Part shown: in pieces, positions 46,717-54,999 of the stretch
How positions within the stretch are numbered: the first letter of the stretch is position 1
How the letters are laid out: every line of letters starts with the position of its first letter
Source of the DNA: Dictyobacter formicarum
GTDB lineage: Bacteria; Chloroflexota; Ktedonobacteria; Ktedonobacterales; Ktedonobacteraceae
Direction: 5' to 3'
Length of the DNA stretch: 64,000 nt
Assembly: GCF_016587435.1 (NCBI RefSeq)
Contig: NZ_BNJJ01000010.1
Span: 1 to 64,000 of the forward strand
The notes under the pieces: model-generated
The model's input: the letters and a program-made list of their open reading frames with translations, nothing else
The model's database searches: none
What the model was told of the DNA's origin: nothing
Position numbers and translations under genes: made by a program

Positions 46717-46849
46717 CTGGTAAATTGACTCAAGGGTGGTCAGATTTTGAACTGAAGGATAGGAAATTGACGTGAATCATGGGAATCATCGGTTTACGTC
46801 CAGGCAGTGTCGCTCCCGATCTGGCTTCCTCCATCGACACCTTGTAAAT
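46717..46849. repeat. 133-bp inverted repeat, left copy
   Basis: Matches the reverse complement of 48894-49026 over all 133 bases with 4 differences by eye. In the right copy it encodes the end of a protein (FELKDGKLTRIMGIIGLRPG); here a C-to-T change creates an in-frame TGA, so the left copy is dead. It borders a three-gene TetR cassette. Confidence 0.85.
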
Positions 46850-46881
46850 AAGCCCACCATCGCAACCGTCCAGAAAAAGGC

Positions 46882-46932
46882 TTGACATCCCCTTCTTTTT
46901 CTGTTACGCTATTAGCAACCATTGGTAACTAA
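46882..46932 (+). promoter_or_regulatory. Promoter and operator of the TetR cassette
   Basis: TTGACA (46882-46887), 17 bases, TACGCT (46905-46910). Directly after it a 21-base dyad (46912-46932) with arms TTAG..ACCA and TGGT..CTAA covers the expected start at about 46917. A related word ACCAAAGGT lies before the membrane gene near 47650, suggesting the same regulator acts there too. Confidence 0.65.
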
Positions 46933-46951
46933 AAATAACAAAGGTAAATTT

Positions 46952-47593
46952 ATGGGAAGGAAAGAACGACGACTGCGAGATCAGCAAGAGCTCAAGCAGA
47001 ATATGTTGGAGGCGGCACGAGCAATCGCTCTGGCCGAAGGGTGGAGCAATGTGACGATGCGCAAGATCGCTGATCGCGTTGAGTACAGCCATGCCGCCAT
47101 TTATGACTACTTTGAAAACAAAGATGTGCTTCTCTTAGAGCTCGTGCATGAGGGCTTTCGCCTGCTGGAGGCAGATATGAAGCGAGCCCGAGCACAAGCT
47201 CATGATCCAGAGGAGGCGATGCGGTTCATCGCTCATGGCTATTTCGGATTCGCCTGGCGCTATCCCGAGCTCTACCGCCTGATGTATGGCCTGGACGGTG
47301 TCACTTTCAGCATCTCAGAGCCCGAGAAGGAGGGACTCCAAATAGAAGATGTGGTGGCACGGACCGTCAAAGATGTGCTTGATTCTCATGGCTGGTCAAC
47401 AGAGCACCTGGCCGATCAGGTGAATATTCTCTGGGGGACCGCGCATGGGCTGGTCACTCTCACGCTGACAGACCGCATTCGCGGCGGGCAGGCGCAGGCA
47501 ACACAATTATTCGAACGAGCGTTTCAAGACATGCTGCTGGCCTGGGAACAGGAGGCGGGTACCGCCCGTCCGGCCTCCCCTTCGAACATGTAG
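46952..47593 (+). CDS. TetR-family regulator
   Basis: 213 residues. HTH: LKQNMLEAARAIALAEGW / VTMRKIADRVEYSHAAIYDY / FENKDVLLLELV. The C-terminal domain is of the TetR_C_13/WHG type (FIAHGYFGFAWRYPELYRLM). An upstream TTG at 46922 lies inside the operator and is not the start; ATG 46952 has AAAGGT. First gene of a cassette with a DUF2269 membrane protein and a PPOX protein. Confidence 0.9.
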   Translation: MGRKERRLRDQQELKQNMLEAARAIALAEGWSNVTMRKIADRVEYSHAAIYDYFENKDVLLLELVHEGFRLLEADMKRARAQAHDPEEAMRFIAHGYFGFAWRYPELYRLMYGLDGVTFSISEPEKEGLQIEDVVARTVKDVLDSHGWSTEHLADQVNILWGTAHGLVTLTLTDRIRGGQAQATQLFERAFQDMLLAWEQEAGTARPASPSNM

Positions 47594-47710
47594 CCTCTCT
47601 CCAGGTTCGTCACATCCCTAGCGAACTTGTGTGAAATTATACATTTAACTTACCAAAGGTCACCAAACAAACAAAGGTAAGCAACATCACTCATTTAGGA
47701 GATGGACATC

Positions 47711-48268
47711 ATGACACTCTATCCTTATATACTTTTGCTACACATTGTAGGCGTGATCGGCCTGTTTATCGCTCTCAGCCTGGAGTTAGCTGTTATGTTT
47801 CGCTTACGAGCGGCGAAGACGACTACCCAGGTCCATGAATGGCTCACGCTCAGCCGCGTGATTGACCTGGTTCTGCCAGTCTCCGCTGTATTCATCCTCA
47901 TCAGCGGCCTCGTGCTGACATTTTCGGTATGGGGATGGGGGCATGCCTGGATCGAACTTTCGTTGGGCTTGCTCGTTCTCCTGGGTATCCTGGGACCCGT
48001 GATCAACGGACCTCGCATGAAGGCGATTCATGTGGCAGCGCAAGCAGCACCCGCGGGAGAGATCCCTCCCGCTCTAAGAAAGGTCATCTCTAACCCTGTA
48101 CTGCGGATTTACGCACCCATCCCGGGCCTGGTCGCGTTGGGCGCAGTTATCATGATGGTCTTGAAGTTGGATTGGCTTGGTTCGGGGATGGTGGTTGCTC
48201 TGGCCCTTATCGTCGGTCTCATCTTTGCCTTCGCGCGTAAAGGGCATGGCATACATTTTGTGAAATAA
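47711..48268 (+). CDS. DUF2269-like integral membrane protein
   Basis: 185 residues with about four to five hydrophobic helices: YILLLHIVGVIGLFIALSL, VIDLVLPVSAVFILISGLVL, LSLGLLVLLGILGPVI and VALGAVIMMVLKL. The N-terminal LHIVG pattern and the R-M/R-D..LP positions resemble the DUF2269 family of unknown role. ATG 47711 is preferred because AGGAG lies 9 bases upstream. Second gene of the TetR cassette. Confidence 0.75.
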   Translation: MTLYPYILLLHIVGVIGLFIALSLELAVMFRLRAAKTTTQVHEWLTLSRVIDLVLPVSAVFILISGLVLTFSVWGWGHAWIELSLGLLVLLGILGPVINGPRMKAIHVAAQAAPAGEIPPALRKVISNPVLRIYAPIPGLVALGAVIMMVLKLDWLGSGMVVALALIVGLIFAFARKGHGIHFVK

Positions 48269-48340
48269 CCTTTATCAAGAAATAAAATAACCTTTATCAA
48301 GAAATATTCGCAGAGAAATATTGTGAGAAAGAGGAAAAAG

Positions 48341-48745
48341 ATGTTTTCAGAACAAGAACTCGCGTTTTTGCACACACAACCACTCGCCAGACTGGCAACG
48401 GTGGCCGTCACTGGTCAGCCTGATGCGGACGCGGTCGGCTTCGCCTTTGAGAACGGGCGCTTCTATATTGGCGGGTATTTTCTCGAACGCACCCGCAAGT
48501 ATAAACATATCGCTGCCGGACAGAGCAAGGTGTCGCTCCTTATTGATGAACTACGCTCGCTCGATCCCCTGGAGCCACGCTCGATCAAGCTTCATGGAGA
48601 GGCCGAGATTCTGCAACTTGAGGAGGGATTCCGGGGTCCTGGCACATATATTGTGATTACGCCGAAGGTCTCCTGGAGTAGCGGCATTGAAGGACCGGCT
48701 TTTCAGGATGGCAAGCCGGTCATCAAGAAAATCACCTGGGAATAG
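48341..48745 (+). CDS. PPOX-class (F420/FMN split-barrel) protein
   Basis: 134 residues of the pyridoxamine-phosphate-oxidase-like split barrel: FSEQELAFLHTQPLARLATV, GQPDADAVGFAFENGRFYIG and RTRKYKHIAAGQSKVSLLID. This is the pattern of actinobacterial and chloroflexal F420-binding PPOX proteins. A paralogue lies at 58856-59254. GAGGAAAAAG precedes the ATG at 48341. It may reduce or bind a flavin-like cofactor substrate under TetR control. Confidence 0.85.
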   Translation: MFSEQELAFLHTQPLARLATVAVTGQPDADAVGFAFENGRFYIGGYFLERTRKYKHIAAGQSKVSLLIDELRSLDPLEPRSIKLHGEAEILQLEEGFRGPGTYIVITPKVSWSSGIEGPAFQDGKPVIKKITWE

Positions 48746-48785
48746 GATCTAGTTTTAAAGGATCTTTTCGAAGTTTTTCTGTTTT

Positions 48786-48821
48786 CCGGGCTGCTTTCCA
48801 TTCGAATGGAAAGCAGCCCGG
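48786..48821. terminator. Perfect 36-bp palindrome, cassette terminator
   Basis: Bases 48786-48821 are an exact palindrome centred on TTCGAA (outer part CCGGGCTGCTTTCC). It lies 40 bases after the PPOX stop and before the right inverted repeat. There is no long T-tract, but stem strength alone suggests transcription arrest. Confidence 0.7.
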
Positions 48822-48893
48822 CTTGGATTTTGCGGACAGGAGGAGCAAAAAAGAGGTACCAGAGGGTTCGTGCCAACCTGACAAAGGAAGCCA

Positions 48894-49026
48894 ATTTACA
48901 AGGTATCGATGGAGGAAGCCAAATCGGGAGCGACACTGCCTGGACGTAAACCGATGATTCCCATGATTCGCGTCAATTTCCCATCCTTCAGTTCAAAATC
49001 TGACCACCCTTGAGTCAATTTACCAG
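48894..49026. repeat. 133-bp inverted repeat, right copy
   Basis: Inverted partner of 46717-46849 (129 of 133 positions equal by eye). On the minus strand the frame 49087-48896 reads through it: IRYLAGKLTQGWSDFELK then RIMGIIGLRPGSVAPD, ending SSIDTL. It looks like the C-terminal 50-60 residues of a small alpha+beta (possibly NTF2-like) protein whose front is missing. Confidence 0.85.
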
Positions 49027-49080
49027 CCAGGTAGCGAATATGCGTGCTCCACATTTGATGCCTGTGTGCTGTGGTAACGC

Positions 49081-49125
49081 TTGACAATAGGTGGTTTTTA
49101 AATTAATATACCCATATTGGGTATA
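49081..49125 (+). promoter_or_regulatory. PadR promoter with palindrome over the -10 box
   Basis: TTGACA (49081-49086), 17 bases, TAATAT (49104-49109). The dyad TATACCCA-TAT-TGGGTATA (49107-49125) overlaps the end of the -10 and the start site. It is a well-placed operator for the PadR protein encoded downstream. The promoter begins right after the 133-bp repeat. Confidence 0.8.
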
Positions 49126-49167
49126 GTCAAGTGAAAAAACACGATGTTTGAGAGAGGGATCGATGAG

Positions 49168-49554
49168 ATGAGCACAGGTGGAGAGGCGTCGGAGGTCAGA
49201 TTACCGTTGACTCCGGCGGTGTTTCATATCTTATTAGCGCTGGCCGATGGTGAACGCCATGGCTATAGCATTATGCAGGAGATTGCGGCGCAGACCGAAG
49301 GGAAGCTGCGCATTGGTCCTACGACGCTCTATCGTTCGATTAAGCGTATGTTGGAGGATGGTCTGATTGAGGAAACGGAGGAGCGGCCTGATCCGGCTTT
49401 GGATGACGAGCGGAGACGCTACTATCGATTAACGGCATTGGGTTTGCAGGTGACGCAGGCCGAGGTGCAACGCCTGGCACAGGCAGTGGAGGTAGCGCGC
49501 AAAAAGCCCTTGCTAGGTGACGCCGCGATAAAACCGATGTTTGGGGGAGCATAA
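49168..49554 (+). CDS. PadR-family winged-helix regulator
   Basis: 128 residues. PadR core: LTPAVFHILLALADGERHGY, IMQEIAAQTEGKLRIGPTTL, YRSIKRMLEDGLIEE and RRRYYRLTALGLQV. ATG 49168 has GAGAGAGGG at good distance; ATG 49144 has none. Such PadR proteins usually repress themselves and a following membrane gene, as here: the next start is only 4 bases past the stop. Confidence 0.9.
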   Translation: MSTGGEASEVRLPLTPAVFHILLALADGERHGYSIMQEIAAQTEGKLRIGPTTLYRSIKRMLEDGLIEETEERPDPALDDERRRYYRLTALGLQVTQAEVQRLAQAVEVARKKPLLGDAAIKPMFGGA

Positions 49555-49558
49555 ATAT

Positions 49559-50587
49559 ATGTCACGAGTATCAAAGTCGTCGTCTATACAGCCCGGGATT
49601 GTTCGGCTCTCGGTGTATCTGTATCGCTGGCTGTTGTGTCTGGGGCCGGCGGTGTTTCGCCGGGAATATGAGGATGAGGTTCTGCGCACTTTGCGTCAAT
49701 GCTGTCAGGAGGAGTACGTACAACATGGTACCGTCGGTGTATTGCGCCTGTGGCCAGCTCTGTTTACGCGGGCTATTGTAGATATGGTGGCCGAGCAACT
49801 GTCCATGGAAGGAGGAGGCATCATCATGCGCCGCTCGACGATCCTGACCTATTGCGCCTTTGTGCTCTTTGCCCTTGGCTACCTCACGCTCATGCGTACC
49901 AGCGATCCAGTCGCTCCTTTCAATACTGTAGCCCAGGCCCACCCGCAGGTCGGGATCGCTTATCGAATAATCTCGATCAGCATGAACATCGTCGCGCTGG
50001 CGACGCTGCTGGGCGGCGGCCTGGTGTTCTATAGCATTGTCAAATACGCCCGTGCCAGCGAACACAACCTGATCAAACTGTTCCTGCCCACGAAGCGACA
50101 CATGGGTATGCTGGTGGTTGGCACGCTGCTGATAGCGCTGTGCCTGACGCTCTACATTGTATTCTTCGGCTTCATCGTTGGTAGTCCACCACACATTGCG
50201 GACCAGCCTCTCTGGTTGGCGTTGCTGATCGCCATGGCAGGTGTCTTCGTCGGGTCAGCACTCTTCACATTCGTGATCCTGCTAGTCAGCACCATGATCG
50301 CGCTCGCCGTCTCGCGCAGTGACACTGGTCCACGCGTATTCCATATAGTGCGCATCTTTATGGCAGCGACGCTACTAAGCATGGGCATCTCCTTCGGCGC
50401 AACCATATACTGGATAGCCGCGTTGTGGAGTAGCGTCCCCCAATTTACCATGAGCGATGCCGGCCTGAGCATGGGCAACCTCACCTGGGTCATCCTGGCT
50501 CTCGGTGCCATGGTTCTGGCGCTATGCCTGGCCATCAACGCCTTGCGACAGAGCTTGAAGGTGCGCGAGCCATTGGTATCGCAATAA
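49559..50587 (+). CDS. Membrane protein paired with PadR
   Basis: 342 residues. The N-terminal soluble part has LCLGPAVFRREYEDEVLRTL and RQCCQEEYVQHG, the amphipathic YP/FRREY..E-like prefix often seen in membrane proteins paired with PadR regulators. Six hydrophobic segments follow (YCAFVLFALGYLTLM; SMNIVALATLLGGGLVFYSI; MLVVGTLLIALCLTLYIVFF; LFTFVILLVSTMIAL; AATLLSMGISFGATIYW; LTWVILALGAMVLALCLAI). GGGGGAG precedes the ATG. Function unknown; an envelope-stress role would be typical but is inferred. Confidence 0.8.
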   Translation: MSRVSKSSSIQPGIVRLSVYLYRWLLCLGPAVFRREYEDEVLRTLRQCCQEEYVQHGTVGVLRLWPALFTRAIVDMVAEQLSMEGGGIIMRRSTILTYCAFVLFALGYLTLMRTSDPVAPFNTVAQAHPQVGIAYRIISISMNIVALATLLGGGLVFYSIVKYARASEHNLIKLFLPTKRHMGMLVVGTLLIALCLTLYIVFFGFIVGSPPHIADQPLWLALLIAMAGVFVGSALFTFVILLVSTMIALAVSRSDTGPRVFHIVRIFMAATLLSMGISFGATIYWIAALWSSVPQFTMSDAGLSMGNLTWVILALGAMVLALCLAINALRQSLKVREPLVSQ

Positions 50588-50702
50588 TAACAGGCGAAAC
50601 TTTCCGTACAGAGAGATGTTAGATACCAAGTTGCGTTCTAAGTACTAATTCTGAAATGCGGAAAAAACATCATAGAACGGAGTCGTTACTGGAAAAGAAT
50701 GG

Positions 50703-50954
50703 TCAGTCCTCTGTGGACTCAAATAAGCGCGCCTCAGAAGCACAATAGCCGACGATACAATCCATGACATCCAGCAGGACGTCCTCTTTCGCCTCTTGCT
50801 CGACTACGCGCTGGCGAACCTGCTCAAATACGTTTAACACGGCTTGCTGCTTCATCCCGGATGCTTTCCATGCGAGCACCACCTGGCGAAGAGCCTGATA
50901 CGCATCGCTTTTCTCAAGCACTCTGAGAAGCTGATCTTGAAGTTCCTGTTCCAT
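50703..50954 (-). CDS. Small helical hypothetical protein
   Basis: 83 residues, nearly all helix-forming: MEQELQDQLLRVLEKSDAYQ, WKASGMKQQAVLNVFEQVR and EDVLLDVMDCIVGYC. ATG 50954 is preferred over a GTG further up. The pattern is like small proteins found next to phage or stress genes, but no family was recognised. Moderate confidence from codon pattern and composition. Confidence 0.55.
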   Translation of the reverse strand: MEQELQDQLLRVLEKSDAYQALRQVVLAWKASGMKQQAVLNVFEQVRQRVVEQEAKEDVLLDVMDCIVGYCASEARLFESTED

Positions 50955-51106
50955 ATCTCTCGACTTCCCTGTTTGTTTTGAAGGCACACTTCTTTAATCT
51001 ATCACAGAACGCACTTTGGTATTAGGGGGTGAGCGTTATGGGTTGAAGGCATGGGCAGTGGGGGAAGGAAGCGGGCGCTGAGGCCCGCACCTACGTTTTT
51101 TCGTTG

Positions 51107-51655
51107 TTATTGTTGATCGCTGTATGACGTAGCGATGGCTACTTTGCCTGAATCTTGATCTTCTGCGTCCAGCAACTCAGCGACGACCGTCGTGGTTGGC
51201 CGGTAAACGAATCGCTTCGAGATGAAGAAGTTGTAGATAAAGACGACAATAATGCCGATCGGGTTAGCGATATATTCGTTAACATGAAGCCCATAGACGA
51301 GTACCAGGCCGATTGTAAAGGAGAGTAACAGTGCTGAAAGGCTGGTTAACTGAGCTTTCAGTGCGCGCTGAACCCAGCTCCATCCCTGAAGTTTTTGCTC
51401 GCCATACGTAAAAATTTGATTGAGCAGGAAATTGATAGTGGTGCTTACTTCAAACGCACATGCCGAGGCCAGGGCATAGAGCAGATTAACTGTCGAGTGG
51501 TAACCAATGAAGGAGAAGTTGACAGTGAGGTGAAAAATTCCCAGGAGATGTTGAAAAACGAAGAGCGCCAGAACATTTACAGGTATTCCAACGCCGCCCA
51601 CCAGCCCATAGCGGACAATGCGCATATTGAATAATCGTTTAATAAACGTAATCAT
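51107..51655 (-). CDS. GtrA-family membrane protein
   Basis: 182 residues with four transmembrane helices. GtrA hallmarks: RYGLVGGVGIPVNVLALFVF at the start, FEVSTTINFLLNQIFTYGE in the second helix region and NPIGIIVVFIYNFFISKRFV at the end. GtrA proteins flip or anchor undecaprenyl-linked sugars for surface glycan modification. AGAGGTAG precedes the ATG. No glycosyltransferase gene adjoins it. Confidence 0.92.
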   Translation of the reverse strand: MITFIKRLFNMRIVRYGLVGGVGIPVNVLALFVFQHLLGIFHLTVNFSFIGYHSTVNLLYALASACAFEVSTTINFLLNQIFTYGEQKLQGWSWVQRALKAQLTSLSALLLSFTIGLVLVYGLHVNEYIANPIGIIVVFIYNFFISKRFVYRPTTTVVAELLDAEDQDSGKVAIATSYSDQQ

Positions 51656-51812
51656 CTACCTCTAAATTCCTTAAATACAATTGAGACAAGCCATGTGCCC
51701 ATCCTATCATGCCAGGATGTTTCGCGCAAGGAATATCACCATTTTGTCTATGTCTATATCTGTGTATGTCAGCGTCGATGATCACTTATTGGCATAGATA
51801 GGTAGGGAGTGA

Positions 51813-52313
51813 TCATGAGATAATGGAATCCCTCAATTTGTGAATGCATTTGATAATTTCTTTTCTGTTCTTTGCGCTTTTCATCCATTTGGGGAGCCTG
51901 GCAGTCATATTTATATCATATGTAGTTGTTACGTGGATACTTCTTATAGTGGGACCTTCTCGTACGTCAGCCTGAATATATTCTTCAAGATAGCATAAGT
52001 GCTCAAGGTTGAGAGCCCACAGTACATGTCCGCAGCAGGGAATTTGCAAGTAAAGAGGGAGGTAGAAATACCAATCGCAAGGGCCTCCCACTTGCATGCG
52101 GGTACATTTATCCTTTTCTCTGATGGCACCACAAGATGAGCAGAGCAAGCGTACGCGTTTGACAAAGTACGGGCTGATAATCTCTCTTGTGGTATCTGGC
52201 TCTGGCACGACGCGCGCACACCGCTGGCAGCGGGGACATCGCACCAGGAACAAGTAGGCAAAATCAGTGAGACGGAGGTTGGGGTCTGCTAAAAAACGTT
52301 GTTTTTTGCTCAT
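51813..52313 (-). CDS. Hypothetical protein with zinc-ribbon-like Cys clusters
   Basis: 166 residues. Cys pairs CPRCQRC and CSSCG, about 30 residues apart, plus a later CCG, suggest one or two zinc ribbons. The middle PCDWYFYLPLYLQIPCCGHV may bind a sugar or nucleic acid; the C-terminal third is basic and helical (KWMKSAKNRKEIIKCIHKLR). The ribosome site is weak. A DNA- or RNA-binding accessory role is possible, not shown. Confidence 0.65.
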   Translation of the reverse strand: MSKKQRFLADPNLRLTDFAYLFLVRCPRCQRCARVVPEPDTTREIISPYFVKRVRLLCSSCGAIREKDKCTRMQVGGPCDWYFYLPLYLQIPCCGHVLWALNLEHLCYLEEYIQADVREGPTIRSIHVTTTYDINMTARLPKWMKSAKNRKEIIKCIHKLRDSIIS

Positions 52314-52337
52314 TTATCCAGTCTACTCTCTCGTGCA

Positions 52338-52431
52338 AAGCTTACTGCAGCAGAATTGAGGCGTGCTTAAATTCTGCTGCAGTAAGCTTCTATTTATTCT
52401 CCTTAATACACCAACTATGGTGTTAAGGAGG
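52338..52431. terminator. Two consecutive strong hairpins
   Basis: Hairpin 1: 20-bp perfect arms at 52338-52357 and 52370-52389 (AAGCTTACTGCAG outermost). Hairpin 2: CTCCTTAA..ACACCA / TGGTGT..TTAAGGAG at about 52399-52431. They lie upstream of the minus-strand Cys-rich gene and downstream of nothing obvious on the plus strand, so they could also be an attenuator-like or element-derived structure. The following 295 bases hold nothing recognisable. Confidence 0.55.
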
Positions 52432-52726
52432 ATGAGGCGATTTTAACATCTTTCTTGCTTTCTCTCATTAGTCAGCAGCAGTATGTGGCGAACACCAGGA
52501 AACCATTCCAAACGCGTTTCTCCCATCTTATCATAATTACTTCGTAGAAAGCAGGCAGAAAGCCACCAAAGTAAACAGAAATCTCTATATAGGTGAATGA
52601 TTCCTATTTGATCATGAGAGGATAGGAGATGAAAGAATCTGGTCTACTTTTGGTGGCGAATAAACACATCAGTAAAAGCCTGCATGGAAAATCTGCGCAA
52701 GATAGGAGAAGTTTTGTGCCTGCGTT

Positions 52727-52779
52727 CCATGTTATGATGATTATGCCACTACTCATGGTGGTACATCATCATAGCATGG
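52727..52779. promoter_or_regulatory. Long imperfect dyad before the DinB gene
   Basis: Arms CCATGTTATGATGAT..CCAC (52727-52749) and GTGG..ATCATCATAGCATGG (52757-52779) pair with few mismatches, and the right arm ends 8 bases before the DinB start. Either an operator or an mRNA leader hairpin that would mask translation. Confidence 0.6.
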
Positions 52780-52787
52780 AGTAGCAC

Positions 52788-53309
52788 ATGATGGAACAAA
52801 CACCCTCACTTATGACATTCTACACAGGTTGGAAGACCTATCAACAGAGCCTTATCGAAACCACCGCGCCTCTTACTCCCGAACAACTGGCGTTACCCGC
52901 CGCATCGCATCAATGGACGATCGGGATGGTGGCCCAACATATAATCGCCAACCGGGTCTGGTGGTTCCAGGTGTGGATGGGTGAGGGAAGTCCCTATCTT
53001 GCCCCCATCGCGCACTGGGACCCTGCGGATGAAGTGGAGCAGCCCGAGCTTGGGGCCGCTGAACTGGTTGCCGGGCTTGAGTCCACCTGGGGCATGATTG
53101 CCGAGGCCCTTGCCCGCTGGACTGCCGCCGATCTTGGGCATGTTTTCCAACCTCCAGCAGCCTTGAGAGAAGAAGAGCGGGAGCACTTTCCCTCGTTCAC
53201 GAGGCAGTGGATTATCTGGCATGTGCTCGAACACGAGATTCACCACGGAGGAGAGCTCTCCTTAGCCCTCGGCGGGTATGGTCTCCCAGGCATCTATGGT
53301 AGGCTGTAA
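52788..53309 (+). CDS. DinB-like domain protein
   Basis: 173 residues of the DinB/YfiT four-helix bundle. The metal-site His residues are in MVAQHIIANRVWW, and in LEHEIHHGGELSLALGGYG. The family includes thiol-dependent S-transferases (bacillithiol or mycothiol) and metal hydrolases. GGAG precedes the ATG. It is followed by an SRPBCC gene after 55 bases, probably in one operon; both are often targets of stress regulators. Confidence 0.9.
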   Translation: MMEQTPSLMTFYTGWKTYQQSLIETTAPLTPEQLALPAASHQWTIGMVAQHIIANRVWWFQVWMGEGSPYLAPIAHWDPADEVEQPELGAAELVAGLESTWGMIAEALARWTAADLGHVFQPPAALREEEREHFPSFTRQWIIWHVLEHEIHHGGELSLALGGYGLPGIYGRL

Positions 53310-53364
53310 ACGCCCGTATGATGATTGAGTGCTACTCCCGACTAGATTGCGAAAGGATACACCC

Positions 53365-53841
53365 ATGACAGATGCGCACTCGCGTGCCAGCACGCGAAAC
53401 TCGAAATTTATCAAGGCGACGCCTGAAGCGCTCTATCGAGCCTTTACCGATCCTGCAGCCCTGGCTGTCTGGCTTGTACCTGGAGATATGACCGGCGAGG
53501 TCCATAGTTTCGACTACAGAGTTGGTGGAGGTTATCAGATGTCGCTGTACTATCCTTCATCCGAAAAAACCATTCGCGGCAAGACCTCAGAGAGAGAAGA
53601 TAGATATACTGCACGGTTCGTGGAACTTACGCCACCTGAAAGAATCGTTGAAGCGATAACCTTTGATTCGGTCGACCCGGCCCTCGCAGGAGAGATGATC
53701 ATGGTGGTCACATTGGAGGCCGAAAACGACGGAACAACAGTGTCTATCTTATTCAAGGACCTTCCGTCGGGCATTCGACCCGAGGACAATGAGGTTGGCA
53801 CGCAGTCGTCACTGGAGAAGCTGGCTCGCTATGTCGAGTAG
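53365..53841 (+). CDS. SRPBCC / AHSA1-like START-domain protein
   Basis: 158 residues. START-type fold: KATPEALYRAFTDPAALAVW, VHSFDYRVGGGYQMSLYYP and FVELTPPERIVEAITFDS. It binds a hydrophobic ligand in a helix-grip cavity; many relatives are stress-induced ligand carriers. AAAGGA lies upstream of ATG 53365; an earlier in-frame codon lacks this. Second gene with DinB. Confidence 0.88.
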   Translation: MTDAHSRASTRNSKFIKATPEALYRAFTDPAALAVWLVPGDMTGEVHSFDYRVGGGYQMSLYYPSSEKTIRGKTSEREDRYTARFVELTPPERIVEAITFDSVDPALAGEMIMVVTLEAENDGTTVSILFKDLPSGIRPEDNEVGTQSSLEKLARYVE

Positions 53842-53951
53842 CATATCGGTCAAATTATTCATTTTTCGATCATGAAGGATAGAATCACCCCGAGAGGGCG
53901 CTTCTACGAGTCGTTTTCGATGAATTTATGATCAGGGCCATCCTGGCTGCC

Positions 53952-54671
53952 TTATGCATGGTCGCTGTTCTCTCGTATCGCCTCTATCCAGACTTTCACC
54001 GCTGCGGCGTCGGTGCGATGTAAGGAATTGGGGGGCGCGCCCAACACGCGCTCTATCGCCTCCATATAGGCAGCATGGGTAGAGACGATTTCTTCGACGT
54101 TGCGCTGCTCGTTGGCTTCATGCTCTAATGAGAGGAGTAGTCTGGCGTGGGTATTGCCCATGCCCTGCAGCAGGGACAGGATGACTTCGCCAGCCTTGTC
54201 TGGATGGCTGATGGTGAAGATGCCTTCCTGGATTCCTTGGCGGACGATTTTGGTGAGCAGCGGCGCGCGCTGTGCGAGCACCGCATCGTCCACTTTCTGG
54301 CGGACGATAGCGTTGTCGTCGTTGTACCAGACTCGCACCAGCTTGACTACATCGGCCTTTCTGGCGCTTCTCAAACGGTCCAGCGTATCGAAGAAGCCCT
54401 GGAGCTTTTCGATGGCATTCAGTTGGGGATCATGGATGATGGGGAGAAGCGGCTTTTCCGACTCTTGCTGAATTCGCTCAATGAGCGCGTCCAGTAGCGC
54501 CCGGCGCGAGTCGAAGTAGTGATGGAATGCTCCACTGGAAATGCGCACATAGTCCAGGATATCCTGGATCGACATTTGCTCGTATCCCTTGGTAAGCACC
54601 AGGCGTTGGGCTGCATCCAGAATTTCTCCGCGCTTCGCAGCAAATTCTTCAGGTTTGACGGTTCGGGCCAT
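53952..54671 (-). CDS. TetR-family regulator
   Basis: 239 residues. HTH: KRGEILDAAQRLVLTKGYEQ / MSIQDILDYVRISSGAFHHY / FDSRRALLDALIERI. The long C-terminal domain includes LSLLQGMGNTHARLLLSLEH. AAGGAG precedes the ATG. Downstream on the minus strand is the convergent SRPBCC gene; upstream lies a 19-base operator and epimerase debris. Confidence 0.9.
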   Translation of the reverse strand: MARTVKPEEFAAKRGEILDAAQRLVLTKGYEQMSIQDILDYVRISSGAFHHYFDSRRALLDALIERIQQESEKPLLPIIHDPQLNAIEKLQGFFDTLDRLRSARKADVVKLVRVWYNDDNAIVRQKVDDAVLAQRAPLLTKIVRQGIQEGIFTISHPDKAGEVILSLLQGMGNTHARLLLSLEHEANEQRNVEEIVSTHAAYMEAIERVLGAPPNSLHRTDAAAVKVWIEAIRENSDHA

Positions 54672-54691
54672 TGCTTCTCCTTGAATTAATA

Positions 54692-54710
54692 AATAGATGG
54701 TCTTTCTATT
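54692..54710. promoter_or_regulatory. TetR operator candidate
   Basis: AATAGA-7-TCTATT dyad (54692-54710), 21 bases upstream of the TetR start on the minus strand, within an AT-rich promoter region. The AATAGA..TCTATT form is common for regulators of this type. Confidence 0.6.
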
Positions 54711-54772
54711 AATTATACGGCTAGCAGTTTTCTTTTGTCAATAGGGCAACGGTCAGGATAGTGTGTGCTACG

Positions 54773-54999
54773 CTACCTGGCTGTGTGGATGTTTGGCCTG
54801 TGTAGCAAGTGGTGGAGCGCCTGGTCGAGTTGGGTATAGGCGAATAGGAAGTGCGCACCAGTTAGACGCTGAGGTAACAGGTGCTGGCTATCCAGCACTA
54901 CGCTTGACAATTCTCCTAGCAAAACGTGCAAGGCAAAAGCTGGCAGGGGGAAGACCGGGAACCGCCGCAGCACGTGCTGTACCGTGCGGATGAAATCTT
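54773..54999 (-). pseudogene. TIGR01777-type epimerase, C-terminal remnant
   Basis: About 70 codons reading EDFIRTVQHVLRRFPVFP, then LPAFALHVLLGELSSVVL and SQHLLPQRLTGAHFLFAYT and ending near ALHHLLHRP. This is the DUF1731 end of SDR39U1/YfcH-like sugar epimerases (P.F.L.LLLGE....L.SQ...P..L...GF.F.Y..L..AL..LL). The Rossmann part is lost. Its broken end coincides with the start of the divergent TetR gene at 54990. Confidence 0.75.
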
